Assembly (NCBI GenBank): GCA_963823245.1
Contig: CAWGKQ010000012.1
Location: 1-64,000, forward strand
Source: JAWVFM01 sp963823245
Lineage (GTDB): Bacteria > Actinomycetota > Thermoleophilia > Solirubrobacterales > 70-9
Reading direction: 5' to 3'
DNA length: 64,000 nucleotides
Shown in pieces: positions 53,849 through 62,132 of the stretch. The notes beneath the pieces are model-generated. The model saw only the letters and a list, made by a program, of their open reading frames with translations, did not search any database and was not told the origin of the DNA. Made by a program: the position numbers and the translations under genes. The first letter of the stretch is position 1. Each line of letters starts with the position of its first letter.

Positions 53849-55609
53849 CTAACCTGGGTCGGCCGCCGCCCCCTCGAGTTCGAGCCGGTCGAGGAGGGCG
53901 ATCAGGTTGCGCTTGCGCGCGTGAGCGGCCCGGATCTCGGCGACGAGCGCGGGCAGCTCGTCCTCGCGCCCGAGCCTTCGAAGGAGCGCGCCCACCTCCT
54001 CGATGAAGCCCACCGCCTCCTCGTAATCGGCCTTGGACCTGCGGGCGATCGCCGGCTCGATCCGCGCGCGATAGACGCCCAGGGCGTCCTGCGGGTGCGC
54101 CTCCCTGCGCCGCTCGGCCAGCTCGAGCCAGAGGGCCTCGCTGCAGCCGCCCTCCTCGGCCTCCCGCCAGGCAGCCTCGACATCGCCTTCCCAGAGCGCG
54201 ATCCTCACAAGCTCGGAGTGGTCGCCGCCCCATCGCCCGCCGTAGCCGCGGCGGCGAGCCTCCTCACGCACCTCGCGGGCGCGCTTTCGCAGCAGCCCGA
54301 GCGCCCGCTCGCGCCGGCGCGGCCACTCCTCGACCCGCTCCGCATACGGCTTGAGCCGGCGATAGGTGTCGAGGCCGGGGTGATCGGCGAAGCGATCCCA
54401 GGCGATCTCCAGAGCCTCGGCGTGCCGTCCCTGCGCCGCGTAGGCGTCAGCAAGGAAGGTCTGGATGCGAGGGTCGGCACGCTCCTCGAACGCCTTGAGC
54501 CCACGCTCCGCCCACTCGACCGAGTCAGGGTCGCGTCCCGCCTCGCGATAGGCCTCGGCGATCTCCAGGAAGTCGTAGGGCTGGGAGAGGTCGCGACGCA
54601 GCACCTCGACCAGCTCGTCGGCGTCCCCGCCCACCCGGGCGAGGCTCTCCATCACGTGGGTGACCCGCGAAGGCCGCCCGTAGTCGCGCTTGTCGCCCGG
54701 GGCGAGCGCTGGCACCTGATCCCATTCGGCGCGCGCCAGCTCGGTGTAACGGGCGAGGCCGGACGCGCCCAGCACCTCCGCGTAGGTATCCGCTGCGTCG
54801 TAGAAGACCTCGAGGTCGCTGTCGAGCTGCCAGCGCAGCAGGCGCTCGGCGAGCTGCGCCGGATCGGGGCGCCCCCGCTCGCAGGCGCCGAGGTGGACGC
54901 GCTCCAGCCGGTCCCGAAGGACGCCGACGTGGCCGTCGGAGTCGTCGACCATCCCGCCGAGCCCGGCGAGCGCCGCCAGCGCGTACTCCGTCAGCTCGAT
55001 CACCGCGTCAGCATGGCCGTCGTCCAGCAGGCGCTCCACGGCATCGATGACCTCATCGACGCCTCGACTCCACTCGTAGGCGTCCCGGTAGTGCACGAAC
55101 CCGCCGGGATCGACCGCGAGATCGATCGCGCGACGGAAGCTCGCCAGGTCGACTCGATTGGAGTCCGTCGCGAACTTCAGGCGAAGTCGCTCGAGGACGC
55201 ATTCGTCCGCCTCCGCCTCCTCGATGAGGAGTGCCGCGAGCGCCTCGCGATCCAAGTTCTCGAGCTTGGCCCGGATCTCGTCAAGCCGGAGGGGCTCGGG
55301 CCGGTGAGGCGGAGAACCGCTCCCTCCGCCTTCGAGGAGAGCGAGTCCGGTGGCGACGCAGTGCTTGCAGAAGGCGCCCTCGCGACCGATCGGGCAGGTG
55401 CAGGAATGCTCGAGGCTCTCCTCGCCGGGCCGCAGCTCGACCTGGTAGGGCTGGGTCCCCATCACGGTCGCGAGCAGGGCGTCGCCTTCGATGACGAGCC
55501 GGTCGACGCAGCCGGCCTCGAAATATTCCTCACCGCGCTCGTAGGAGCGCGCGCCGGCGAGCCCCCGCAGCAGAGCGCGATCGAGCATCGGCTCGAGGCG
55601 CGCGCTCAT
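53849..55609 (-). CDS. SWIM zinc-finger protein with TPR-like helical body
   Basis: A 586-residue protein. Residues 20-85 form the SWIM region: GARSYERGEEYFEAGCVDRL then SCTCPIGREGAFCKHCVA (the CxC...CxHC zinc ligands). The rest is helical and looks like tetratricopeptide-type repeats (DDLAAYAAQGRHAEALEIAW-like units; visible pieces: IQTFLADAYAAQGRHAEALE and ALWLELAERRREAHPQDALG). SWIM domains bind DNA or proteins. It may scaffold a complex with the two small downstream proteins. It starts at ATG 55609. It is the first gene of a three-gene set inside the second island, so accessory rather than housekeeping. Confidence 0.82.
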   Translation of the reverse strand: MSARLEPMLDRALLRGLAGARSYERGEEYFEAGCVDRLVIEGDALLATVMGTQPYQVELRPGEESLEHSCTCPIGREGAFCKHCVATGLALLEGGGSGSPPHRPEPLRLDEIRAKLENLDREALAALLIEEAEADECVLERLRLKFATDSNRVDLASFRRAIDLAVDPGGFVHYRDAYEWSRGVDEVIDAVERLLDDGHADAVIELTEYALAALAGLGGMVDDSDGHVGVLRDRLERVHLGACERGRPDPAQLAERLLRWQLDSDLEVFYDAADTYAEVLGASGLARYTELARAEWDQVPALAPGDKRDYGRPSRVTHVMESLARVGGDADELVEVLRRDLSQPYDFLEIAEAYREAGRDPDSVEWAERGLKAFEERADPRIQTFLADAYAAQGRHAEALEIAWDRFADHPGLDTYRRLKPYAERVEEWPRRRERALGLLRKRAREVREEARRRGYGGRWGGDHSELVRIALWEGDVEAAWREAEEGGCSEALWLELAERRREAHPQDALGVYRARIEPAIARRSKADYEEAVGFIEEVGALLRRLGREDELPALVAEIRAAHARKRNLIALLDRLELEGAAADPG

Positions 55610-55759
55610 CGACGGACCGGCGCGTCGTACTGAACCGTGAACATCGGAGGACGATGCTACGTCCCCCGTCCGGCAGAACGGGCGCGCTACTTACCGGCTT
55701 TCTCGCCGAGCTGGGCGGCGCGTAACGCGCCGTGTCAGCCGGCCCCAGGCCCGGCGTAG

Positions 55760-56389
55760 TCAGGCACTCTCGCCGTCGCCCGCGCTCACTCTGCGCGCGG
55801 ACCTATACGCGACGAGGCCCGCGTGCGGCGTTCCGATCTGCCGCACCTGGGTGAGCAGACCCGGAGGCGGGGCGCCCTTTGTGATTACCGTCGCCGGCAA
55901 GGAGGACGCGAGGAGCGGGGGTCGATTCCACGTCGAGGCCATCCGCGGCCCGAAAAGGCTCAGGTTGACCGCGCCCGGCAGGGCTGCGCTCGGCGCGAGA
56001 ATGCCGCTGTAGTCGAGTCCTCGCAGTCGGGCTCCCTCCCGCTGACAGCGTGCGTAGTCCTCGGCGACCAGCGCTTCGGGCTCGAAGCCGGCCGCCTCCG
56101 CACGTTCGAAAGTCGAGTAGTCGACGACCATTGCCTGGTTCACCGCCACTGCCCACATCTGCACGCTAACCATCGCGGCCTCGTCCTCGCTCCTGAGCTC
56201 CTCGTTGCGGATCAGCTCCGCCCAAGCTCCGTCGGTGCTCAGCGAGAGATACTGCGTCGGCCCGTCGCCGCGCATGTGCCAGCGGCCCGGCAGTGAGTTC
56301 TCGCGCGCCCAGAACGGCGTGTCGTAGCTCGAATAGCGATGCGCGATCGCGTCGACGTCGACGACTGGCGGCGGCTTCTCACGCGGCAT
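55760..56389 (-). CDS. RES-domain toxin (NAD+ phosphorylase family)
   Basis: A 209-residue RES-domain protein. The family's Arg-Glu-Ser residues are present: Arg18 in AIAHRYSSYDTPF, Glu58 in GAWAELIRNEE after GRWHMRGDGPTQYLSLSTDG, and a Ser in AVNLSLFGPR. Characterised RES toxins (e.g. MbcT) degrade NAD+ by phosphorolysis and arrest growth. The start overlaps the 3' end of the antitoxin gene by eleven bases, the usual antitoxin-first coupled arrangement. Length is normal and it appears intact. It probably stabilises the island or defends against phage. Confidence 0.85.
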   Translation of the reverse strand: MPREKPPPVVDVDAIAHRYSSYDTPFWARENSLPGRWHMRGDGPTQYLSLSTDGAWAELIRNEELRSEDEAAMVSVQMWAVAVNQAMVVDYSTFERAEAAGFEPEALVAEDYARCQREGARLRGLDYSGILAPSAALPGAVNLSLFGPRMASTWNRPPLLASSLPATVITKGAPPPGLLTQVRQIGTPHAGLVAYRSARRVSAGDGESA

Positions 56390-57086
56390 GCTGCGCCCGT
56401 CCCTGCCTGGCGAGGCGCAGCAACACCCGCTCGAACCCAGGGTCGTCGGCGACGTCGATCGGAGCGTGCCCGTCGAGGTCGCTGCGCTCGCGGTGGAACC
56501 ACGCGATCACGCCCTCGGGGTTCCAGACGTATCGCAGGAGCTTGACCAAGCGGGCCGCGAGCACGAGCTGGCGGGGTGGGACTCCGCCCTCCTTCGCCAG
56601 GCGCTGCAGGTGGCGGGTGGAGACGCCCGCGAGGCGCGCCTGGTCGACCTGGGTGACGCGGGGAAGGGCTTCCTTCAGGTAGGCGACGAGACGACGAGCG
56701 TCGTCATCGCGGACGCCGACGTGCTCGTCGAGGGCGTCGCGAAGGATGTGACGGACGGCCTCGGAACCGACGAAGAACTGATCGATCGTGTCGAGCGGTC
56801 GCTTCTCGTCCACCTGTTCGAGGCCATCGAGCAGGTTGACGATGATCTTGCGGATCTCGGCCATGGCCTCAGGCTCGAGCTGTGGCGGGAGGTCGTTGCT
56901 GACCTGCACCGAGAGGCGCCGTGCCGTCTCGAGCCAGCGGTCCACGTACTCGGGATCGACAGCCGGGACAGCGGCGTCACCCGCGGCGGCCTCCAGCTCG
57001 CTGCGAAGCTTCGCGAGCGCGTCGCTGATCAGCTGCTCCAGGTCGGCAAGCTCCTGCTGCTCCGAGTCGAGAACGAGCTCCGCCAA
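56379..57086 (-). CDS. Xre/MbcA/ParS-type antitoxin partner of the RES toxin
   Basis: A 235-residue protein. The C-terminal 100 residues hold an HTH (VDQARLAGVSTRHLQRLAKE) and the toxin-binding region of Xre/MbcA/ParS antitoxins (LVKLLRYVWNPEGVIAWFHR, DLDGHAPIDVADDPGFERVL). The N-terminal 120 residues (a long helix LADLEQLISDALAKLRSELE and IRKIIVNLLDGLEQVDEKRP) are an extra domain not usual in short MbcA antitoxins. The start is TTG 57086, with GAGGAGG six bases upstream. A tandem 11-bp operator and a strong -10 box lie just upstream, so it probably represses its own operon. Confidence 0.78.
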   Translation of the reverse strand: MAELVLDSEQQELADLEQLISDALAKLRSELEAAAGDAAVPAVDPEYVDRWLETARRLSVQVSNDLPPQLEPEAMAEIRKIIVNLLDGLEQVDEKRPLDTIDQFFVGSEAVRHILRDALDEHVGVRDDDARRLVAYLKEALPRVTQVDQARLAGVSTRHLQRLAKEGGVPPRQLVLAARLVKLLRYVWNPEGVIAWFHRERSDLDGHAPIDVADDPGFERVLLRLARQGRAQHAA

Positions 57087-57103
57087 ATGATCCTCCTCTA
57101 GAA

Positions 57104-57125
57104 TGATGTCGTGTTGATGTCGTGT
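57104..57125. promoter_or_regulatory. Tandem 11-bp operator of the RES/Xre operon
   Basis: TGATGTCGTGT occurs twice in immediate succession (57104-57114 and 57115-57125), between the -10 box and the antitoxin start. A related GATGTCGTG is at 57211-57219. Position and repetition suggest the antitoxin's binding site. Confidence 0.6.
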
Positions 57126-57145
57126 CTAGGCGTCATCGGTGCGAT

Positions 57146-57151
57146 ACTATA
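57146..57151 (-). promoter_or_regulatory. -10 box of the RES/Xre operon
   Basis: On the minus strand TATAGT (inside GCTATAGTATCG) is a strong -10 element in otherwise GC-rich DNA, 60 bases before the antitoxin start. No clear -35 is identified; GTCACA at about 57169-57174 is a candidate. Confidence 0.5.
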
Positions 57152-57359
57152 GCGCATGCCGGACGGTATGTGACGACCCAGATGCGACATGGCGCTCCGG
57201 ACGCCTATCCGATGTCGTGGATGTGCGACACACATCGGCATCTGGCCGGGCGCGTGGACGTGGGCGAAAGTTCGAGCAATCCCACGCGGGTGATATGCGC
57301 TGCGACCGCCGCTCGGCTACCGCGCCAGCTCAACACTGAGATCCAGCGCCGGCCCGACA

Positions 57360-57896
57360 TTGCCGTCGATCAGATGGCCGTACACCCATGTGGCCGATAT
57401 CGCGTATCGGCGTGTGAAGTTCAAGCCTTACGGGATCGCAATGACGAAGCTCGCGGCCCGAAAGCTGGGGATCAACCCGGTTTGGTACGTCGATATGACA
57501 CCGGGGCGGGATTGGATGATCTCCGGAGCCAACAACGAACTGCTGGAAGAAGCCAAGAACTCAGGCGATTTCCACAACCGCCCCGCGGCGAAGCTGTTTC
57601 CGTTCTTCGAGCAAATGGGGACGTGGCCCGGTAAGGGCCAAAAGGAGTTCTGGTGGGAGCGCGAGTGGCGCCATCAGGGCGACGTCTGGATCGCGAATGT
57701 CCTGCTGAGCGGCGCGCTGATCCTTTGCCCGGAAGATGAGCTGGACCATTTCGAAGCCTGGCTGCATCCAGGTCTCGAGGAGGCCACGCGTCGGAGGCGG
57801 AGGCGACACTGCATTGATCCTCGATGGGGCCTCGAACAGATCATTGCCCACCTTGCCGGGATTCCCGATGAAGACGTGACGCCGTTCGGTCGGTGA
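57360..57896 (+). pseudogene. AbiGi-like abortive-infection protein, 5'-truncated
   Basis: The 178 codons contain the conserved core of AbiGi-family proteins: RVKFKPYGIAMTKLAARKLG then INPVWYVDMTPGRDW, KLFPFFEQMGTWPGKG, KEFWWEREWRHQGD and ALILCPEDELDHFEAWLHPG. In AbiG systems AbiGi is the antitoxin-side partner in phage-triggered abortive infection. Relatives have some 60-80 residues before this core, including a CFSE-type motif; here the frame begins at MPSIRWPYTHVADIAYRRVK and earlier codons are out of frame. No second Abi gene follows. Probably a decayed defence gene, though an internal start could still give protein. Confidence 0.6.
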
Positions 57897-58060
57897 CCCG
57901 CTAGCCGCGGCGGGCGCCTTCAAGAAAGCATCTCTCGAACTCGTACAGAAAGCGAGGAGCCGAGCCCACCGGCCCGCTACAAACCCCGGAAGGGGGTTGC
58001 CCCCAGGTTCGTGACATAGGATAGGCGCGCCCGCTCACGCCAGGCAGGAAGGGATGCCCT

Positions 58061-58555
58061 ATGTCCAAGTTCTCAGTCAAGCGGCCCTCGGCCGGGGTGA
58101 TTATCGGAATGCTCGCGCTCGTGATGGCGATCGCAGTCCCGGCAATCGCCGGTTCGACCCAGGGAAAGCTCACGCCCGCGAAGGTCAAGACGATCGTCGA
58201 GGACCTCGCCCCCGGCCTCAGCGTCAAAAGGGCCAAGACCGCCAAGACGGCCGACAGCGCGAAGAACATCGTCTCGGCGAACGTGGCCGCGGACGGCACG
58301 CTGGTCGGGTCGATCCCGGCTGGCGCGACGGTGGGAGGTGGGGGCCAGGGTCTTGGCCTATATTCCGTCGAGCTTCCCCGTAGCATCGCGGGCTGCACGA
58401 TTTCCGCTTCCCTCGCCACCAATAGCGGCATCCTCCCCTCGGGGGAGATCGATGTCGGAGCCATAGACACGAACACGGTGGGACTCGCCACGTTCAGTTC
58501 GAGCGGAGCCGCTGCGGACCGGGGGTTCTACGTCCAGGCGATCTGCCCCGGCTGA
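58061..58555 (+). CDS. Small secreted protein of unknown function
   Basis: A 164-residue protein. The signal peptide (KRPSAGVIIGMLALVMAIAV) ends near PAIAGS. A short linker follows with KRAKTAKTADSAKNIVSANV, a segment very common in exported or phage-tail-like proteins of this actinobacterial group. The last 80 residues form a beta-sandwich (GLYSVELPRSIAGCTISASL, GFYVQAICPG) with two cysteines. GGAAGGGA precedes the ATG at 58061. The product is probably exported. Confidence 0.75.
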   Translation: MSKFSVKRPSAGVIIGMLALVMAIAVPAIAGSTQGKLTPAKVKTIVEDLAPGLSVKRAKTAKTADSAKNIVSANVAADGTLVGSIPAGATVGGGGQGLGLYSVELPRSIAGCTISASLATNSGILPSGEIDVGAIDTNTVGLATFSSSGAAADRGFYVQAICPG

Positions 58556-58691
58556 GCCGATCACGGACACGAGTCGCCGGTCGCTGAGTCGTCACTGCCA
58601 AGCCACTGCCAGGCAGCGCGAGGCTCGCCGCGCTCCGCGCGGCTCACGCCGTCGCGGCGCTGGCGCGCCGCTCAGGAGGGGACGATTCGGC

Positions 58692-58836
58692 CTAGTGGCG
58701 CCGGGTTCGGCTCCGGTTGGGCGACTAGCCTCACTAGCGCCACTAGCCTCACTGTGTAAATAAGCCGGTGGCGCTAGTGGCGAAATAGAGAGGCTAGTGG
58801 CCGCTAGCCATCTAGTCGCCGAGTAGGTACCGCTAG
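58692..58836. repeat. Cluster of CTAG-centred repeats (iteron-like)
   Basis: Nine CTAG tetramers occur in 145 bases, mostly as CTAGTGG or its complement CCACTAG and as GCTAG(C/T). CTAG is normally rare in GC-rich actinobacterial DNA. The motifs occur in both orientations and there is no gene. A cluster like this is typical of replication-initiator or transposase binding sites. Confidence 0.6.
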
Positions 58837-59010
58837 GCGTCGCCACTGTAGTTCACCTCATTCGGCGGGTCGCGGTCCGCTGTCAACTCGTCGGCACTGC
58901 CATCAGCAGGCGGGGAAGGCCGGACCTCCGCGCGCCCTCGCTCCGCTCCGGCGCGCCCTTCGCGGCGCTTCGCTGGCGCTCAGCGCCGCTCAGGAGGCGA
59001 CGGGGCGACG

Positions 59011-59177
59011 GGTAACCGCGTAACCGGAGGTAACCCCAAGGCGAGGTCCGCACCCGCCTCGCCGCGCTTCGCTCCGTCGCTTTGACGCGACCCTTCCCTA
59101 ACTAACTAAATAGGAGAGGTAGAAGGGGTTACCGCCGTACCTCGCAGAGCGGTTACCTGGGGTTACCCGGTTACTCG
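59011..59177. repeat. Inverted clusters of GGTAACC-type repeats around an AT-rich core
   Basis: Three GTAACC motifs in one orientation (59011-59036) and four GGTTAC in the other (about 59128-59173) flank a region with an AT-rich stretch (CTAACTAACTAAATAG at about 59098-59113). The cluster ends at the stop of the DUF3631 gene. This resembles an origin with iterons or a transfer/excision site of an integrated element. Confidence 0.6.
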
Positions 59178-60385
59178 TCCGACCCGAGGTATCGCTCCCA
59201 GACCTCGTGGAGATCGTCGCGGTGGTAGCCCTTATGTGTCTCGGGTCCGTCCTTGCCCTTGACCTTGACGGCCTTAGGGTGGACGCCATACGGCCGCAGC
59301 AGCGATGCCAGGTCCTTCGGCGCGATGAATCCGCGACCGTAGTAGTCGCTCCAGGGGGCTTCCTCGATGATCGCGAGACGCTCGATCAACTTCGTCGTCC
59401 GCATCGCGGTCGGGCGCTTCCCGTTCTCGTTGAAGACGGAGCGGATATCCGTGAGCAGCCGTCGCCGCATCGTCGCTTGCTCGTCCAAGCGCTCCGCTGT
59501 GAGCAGTTCGACCAGCGCCGCCCGCGCTCTCGTCCCGCACCCGAGTGCGTCGGCGATTCCGATGAGAGGCTCGCAGCCTTCCTTCATCCGGTCGCTTAGC
59601 TCGTCGGGCATCTCCGGCCGCTCGTCCCGTAGGTCGGTGGCGTGCTTTCGGGCCCACCGCTCAATCCGCTGGCGGAGCTTCTTCGCCCCCGGCTCAACGT
59701 CGCGGAGGATGAAGTCCTCGATCTGCTCGTCCCCCTTCCGCCGCTCTAGACGGATCGGAATCGCGCGGGCCGCGATCGTGTCCGGAACGGAGCCGATACC
59801 GGCGATGATCTTGGCGCCGTAGACGTTGAACTCCATGACCGCGTTATTGATGAAGCGCGGAACCCGGCCGTGGCGCCGATGGCCCTGGTCAAGGATCGCG
59901 CGCTTGTCCTCGTGATAGGCCGCTGATTTCGGGTCAAAGACGGTGTCGATCTCGTCCCAGAGCAGCGTCGGCGTCTCGGCCTGAATCTTGCGGAAGAGCA
60001 CCGCCTCGGACGGATTCACGACCGACCACGGCCGCGCGACGATCAACTCGTGGACCTCGAGAAGCCGCGACTTCCCGCACTCGGGTTCCGGACTTGTGAT
60101 GAGTAGATAGGGCGTCTGGCGATACTGCTCGATTAGGTGCGTATGAATCGCCCATAGGGCGTTGACGATCAACTGACCGTCGGTCATCACGACGAACCGC
60201 CGGATAAACCGCTCGACCTCGGATGCGAGAGATTTCGATCTCCTCCGTGGCTTGGCAGCGTCCGCTTGCCGCGTCGGCTGGCGTTTCGCGGCGGTACCCT
60301 TTAGCGGTCCTTCTGCGATGCGACTCGCGGGGACGCTTTTGGAGCCTCGGCCTCGCGCCGGGGCTCCGCGCTTTCGGCGGGCCAT
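59171..60385 (-). CDS. DUF3631-domain ATPase of an integrated element
   Basis: A 404-residue protein. After a basic N-terminal tail, Walker A is TSPEPECGKSRLLEV (about 98-112), Walker B LLWDEIDTVFDPKSAA, and a sensor-like IIAGIGSVPDTIAARAIPIR follows. The C-terminal half is the DUF3631 region (ERWARKHATDLRDERPEMPD, MRRRLLTDIRSVFNENGKRP, LASLLRPYGVHPKAVKVKGK). Such proteins occur in actinobacterial integrative elements and phages, where they are thought to act in replication as helicase/primase-associated ATPases. The excisionase-like gene ends one base upstream. Iteron-like repeats lie just downstream, supporting a replication role. Confidence 0.83.
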   Translation of the reverse strand: MARRKRGAPARGRGSKSVPASRIAEGPLKGTAAKRQPTRQADAAKPRRRSKSLASEVERFIRRFVVMTDGQLIVNALWAIHTHLIEQYRQTPYLLITSPEPECGKSRLLEVHELIVARPWSVVNPSEAVLFRKIQAETPTLLWDEIDTVFDPKSAAYHEDKRAILDQGHRRHGRVPRFINNAVMEFNVYGAKIIAGIGSVPDTIAARAIPIRLERRKGDEQIEDFILRDVEPGAKKLRQRIERWARKHATDLRDERPEMPDELSDRMKEGCEPLIGIADALGCGTRARAALVELLTAERLDEQATMRRRLLTDIRSVFNENGKRPTAMRTTKLIERLAIIEEAPWSDYYGRGFIAPKDLASLLRPYGVHPKAVKVKGKDGPETHKGYHRDDLHEVWERYLGSDE

Positions 60386-60386
60386 G

Positions 60387-60623
60387 TCACTCCGATTCGT
60401 CGCGCGCCGGATCGAACGAGTTGTCGTCCACCCAACGGTCGAGCTTCGCGGTGTCGAAGCGAAGCGGAGCCATCCGGCCCTCGCCGAGCTTCGTGAATGG
60501 GATGCGTCGCTCGTTGACCAGACGGCGCAGATGCCGTTCGCTCGTCCCGAGGTAAGCGGCCGCGTCCTGGATGCTCAGCAGTTGGCCGCGTGCTCGCGAG
60601 GTAGATCGTGTATTGACCGACAA
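60387..60623 (-). CDS. Excisionase-like/MerR-type helix-turn-helix protein
   Basis: A 78-residue DNA-binding protein. LLSIQDAAAYLGTSERHLRR then LVNERRIPFTKLGEGRMAPL is the winged HTH (HTH_17) of excisionases and element-encoded regulators. The TTG start at 60623 is supported by AAGGAGG five bases upstream. It is 0.3 kb from the tRNA-Arg attachment site and coupled to the DUF3631 ATPase. It could direct excision of the element or control the operon. No integrase gene is intact in this island. Confidence 0.82.
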   Translation of the reverse strand: MSVNTRSTSRARGQLLSIQDAAAYLGTSERHLRRLVNERRIPFTKLGEGRMAPLRFDTAKLDRWVDDNSFDPARDESE

Positions 60624-60935
60624 AGGTGCCTCCTTACGAGGTTCCTAGGGGCCAGCCACGAACATCCCCTTTCACCTTTGCCTCAGCTTGACCGCCGTAG
60701 CGCGTAAACCTGCTGAGCGCGCGACCTTCGTAGCGCCGCGAGGAGCGAATTATACGCCCCTCCTCACCCCTTCTCAGCGCGGCGGAGGCCGCCCCGGTCC
60801 GGTGCTCGGGGCGGATCGCTGGCCGACGAGGCGGGCGAGTTTCTAAGGGCGCGCAAGGGCGCTTTAGGGGCGCACCGGCTCGGCGACCGCCAGCGACTCG
60901 ACGCGAAAACCCATCGTTTCCAGGGCTTTCGATAA
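60624..60935. other. Intergenic region upstream of the excisionase-like gene
   Basis: No gene. It must hold the promoter of the excisionase/DUF3631 operon on the minus strand, but no confident -10/-35 pair is seen. Several short GGGGCG and GCGCAAG-type direct repeats occur near 60840-60880. Confidence 0.35.
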
Positions 60936-61009
60936 CGCGCCCGACAGGATTCGAACCTGTGACCTTCGGTTTCGTAGACCGACGCTCTATCCGGCTGAGC
61001 TACGGGCGC
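60936..61009 (-). tRNA. tRNA-Arg(ACG), intact
   Basis: A complete 74-nt cloverleaf on the minus strand: acceptor GCGCCCG/CGGGCGC with discriminator G, D arm GCTCAGCCGGATAGAGC, anticodon arm TCGGT CTACGAA ACCGA with anticodon ACG, and T arm CAGG TTCGAAT CCTG. CCA is not encoded. Its 3' part is duplicated at 51505-51551 and 15845-15885, so it is the working attachment gene that stays intact at the end of the tandem islands. Confidence 0.97.
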
Positions 61010-61095
61010 GGAGCGGGGTCCTAGCCCCGGACGGGCGATTGTAGGGGCCGCAGGGCCGATCAGCCGCCGCAGCGTCGGCCAGACTTCGCGCGAAC

Positions 61096-61842
61096 TTGAC
61101 GGCGGCCGCTGCCCGCATCCAACAGCTCGCGACCTGGCCGTGGTCCTGGGAGGAATACGGGCCGCTGCCGACCATGTTCGTGCTGCTCACGGTCGTGGCC
61201 GGGCTCGTCGACGCGGTGAGCTTCATCGCCCTCGACCACGTCTTCGTGGCGAACATGACCGGAAACGTCGTCTTCGTCGGCTTCGCGCTCGGCGGCGCGC
61301 CGGGCCTCTCGGCGGCCGCCTCGCTGGCGGCGCTCGTCGCCTTCGTCGTCGGCGCGGTGGTGGCCGGGCGACTGATCCGCCGCTCCGGCTCACACCACGG
61401 CCGCCTGATGCGGGCGTTCGGGTTCGTGAAGACGCCGCTTGTGATCGTGGCGGTGGTCATTGCGCTCTTCGTCGGCGACGATCTCACCGACGCCGCCCGC
61501 TACGCGCTCATCGTGCCGCTGGCGATGGCGATGGGGGTTCAGAACGCCGCCGTGCGACGAGTGAACGTGCCGGGCCTCCGGACGACGCTCCTCACGCTCA
61601 CGATCACGGGTATGGCGGCCGACCCGGCCTCGCGCCACGCAGGCGCGGCGGAGATCAGGCGCGGACTGATCTCGATCGTGGCGATGTTCCTCGGCGCCCT
61701 GATCGGCGGCCTGCTCGTGATGAACGCCAATCTGTGGATCCCGATCGCAGTGGCTGCCCTGCTCCAGGGAACAAGCACCCTGATCGCGCAACGGAACTCC
61801 ACCGTCGAGGCCGCCTGGGCGCACCCCTCGGACGCGCGCTAG
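61096..61842 (+). CDS. DUF1275/YoaK-family membrane protein
   Basis: A 248-residue integral membrane protein with six or so hydrophobic helices. Family motifs include LTVVAGLVDAVSFIALDHVF, VANMTGNVVFVGFAL and MAMGVQNAAVRRVNVPGLRT followed by TLTITGMAAD. The start at TTG 61096 is taken because it begins a family-like N-terminus; no strong ribosome binding site is evident. DUF1275 proteins are widespread small transporter-like proteins with no fixed function. It lies just beyond the tRNA-Arg, on the chromosomal side of the islands. Confidence 0.88.
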   Translation: MTAAAARIQQLATWPWSWEEYGPLPTMFVLLTVVAGLVDAVSFIALDHVFVANMTGNVVFVGFALGGAPGLSAAASLAALVAFVVGAVVAGRLIRRSGSHHGRLMRAFGFVKTPLVIVAVVIALFVGDDLTDAARYALIVPLAMAMGVQNAAVRRVNVPGLRTTLLTLTITGMAADPASRHAGAAEIRRGLISIVAMFLGALIGGLLVMNANLWIPIAVAALLQGTSTLIAQRNSTVEAAWAHPSDAR

Positions 61843-62132
61843 GCGTCCAGGCCCGCGACGACGGTCCAGGGCTCGATGCGCCGCCCGGTGACGAGGCCGG
61901 CCTCGACGTAGGGATCGCCGGTTACGAATTCGGCGAGGCGGGCCGCGTCCTCGACGTCGAAGGCGAAGAACGCGCCGCGCGGCGGGTCCCCTAGAGCGCC
62001 GGCGATGACGAGCTCGCCCCGGTCGTGCCAGGCGGCGACATGAGCCAGGTGTGCCTCGCGGTGCGGCGCGCGGCGCTCGAGTATGTCGGGCACGTACTCG
62101 TAGGTCAGCGTCCAGAGGAGGCGCGGGCTCAT
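61839..62132 (-). CDS. YciI-family protein
   Basis: A 97-residue ferredoxin-like-fold protein: LLWTLTYEYVPDILERRAPH then REAHLAHVAAWHDRGELVIA, the active-site GALGDPPRGAFFAFD and FVTGDPYVEAGLVTGRRIEP at the end. This is the full YCII pattern with the His/Asp pair (HREAHL, DPYV). YciI enzymes catalyse small dehalogenation or dehydration steps (e.g. in chlorohydroquinone or muconolactone pathways) and many have no known substrate. It converges with the DUF1275 gene by a four-base overlap. Confidence 0.92.
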   Translation of the reverse strand: MSPRLLWTLTYEYVPDILERRAPHREAHLAHVAAWHDRGELVIAGALGDPPRGAFFAFDVEDAARLAEFVTGDPYVEAGLVTGRRIEPWTVVAGLDA

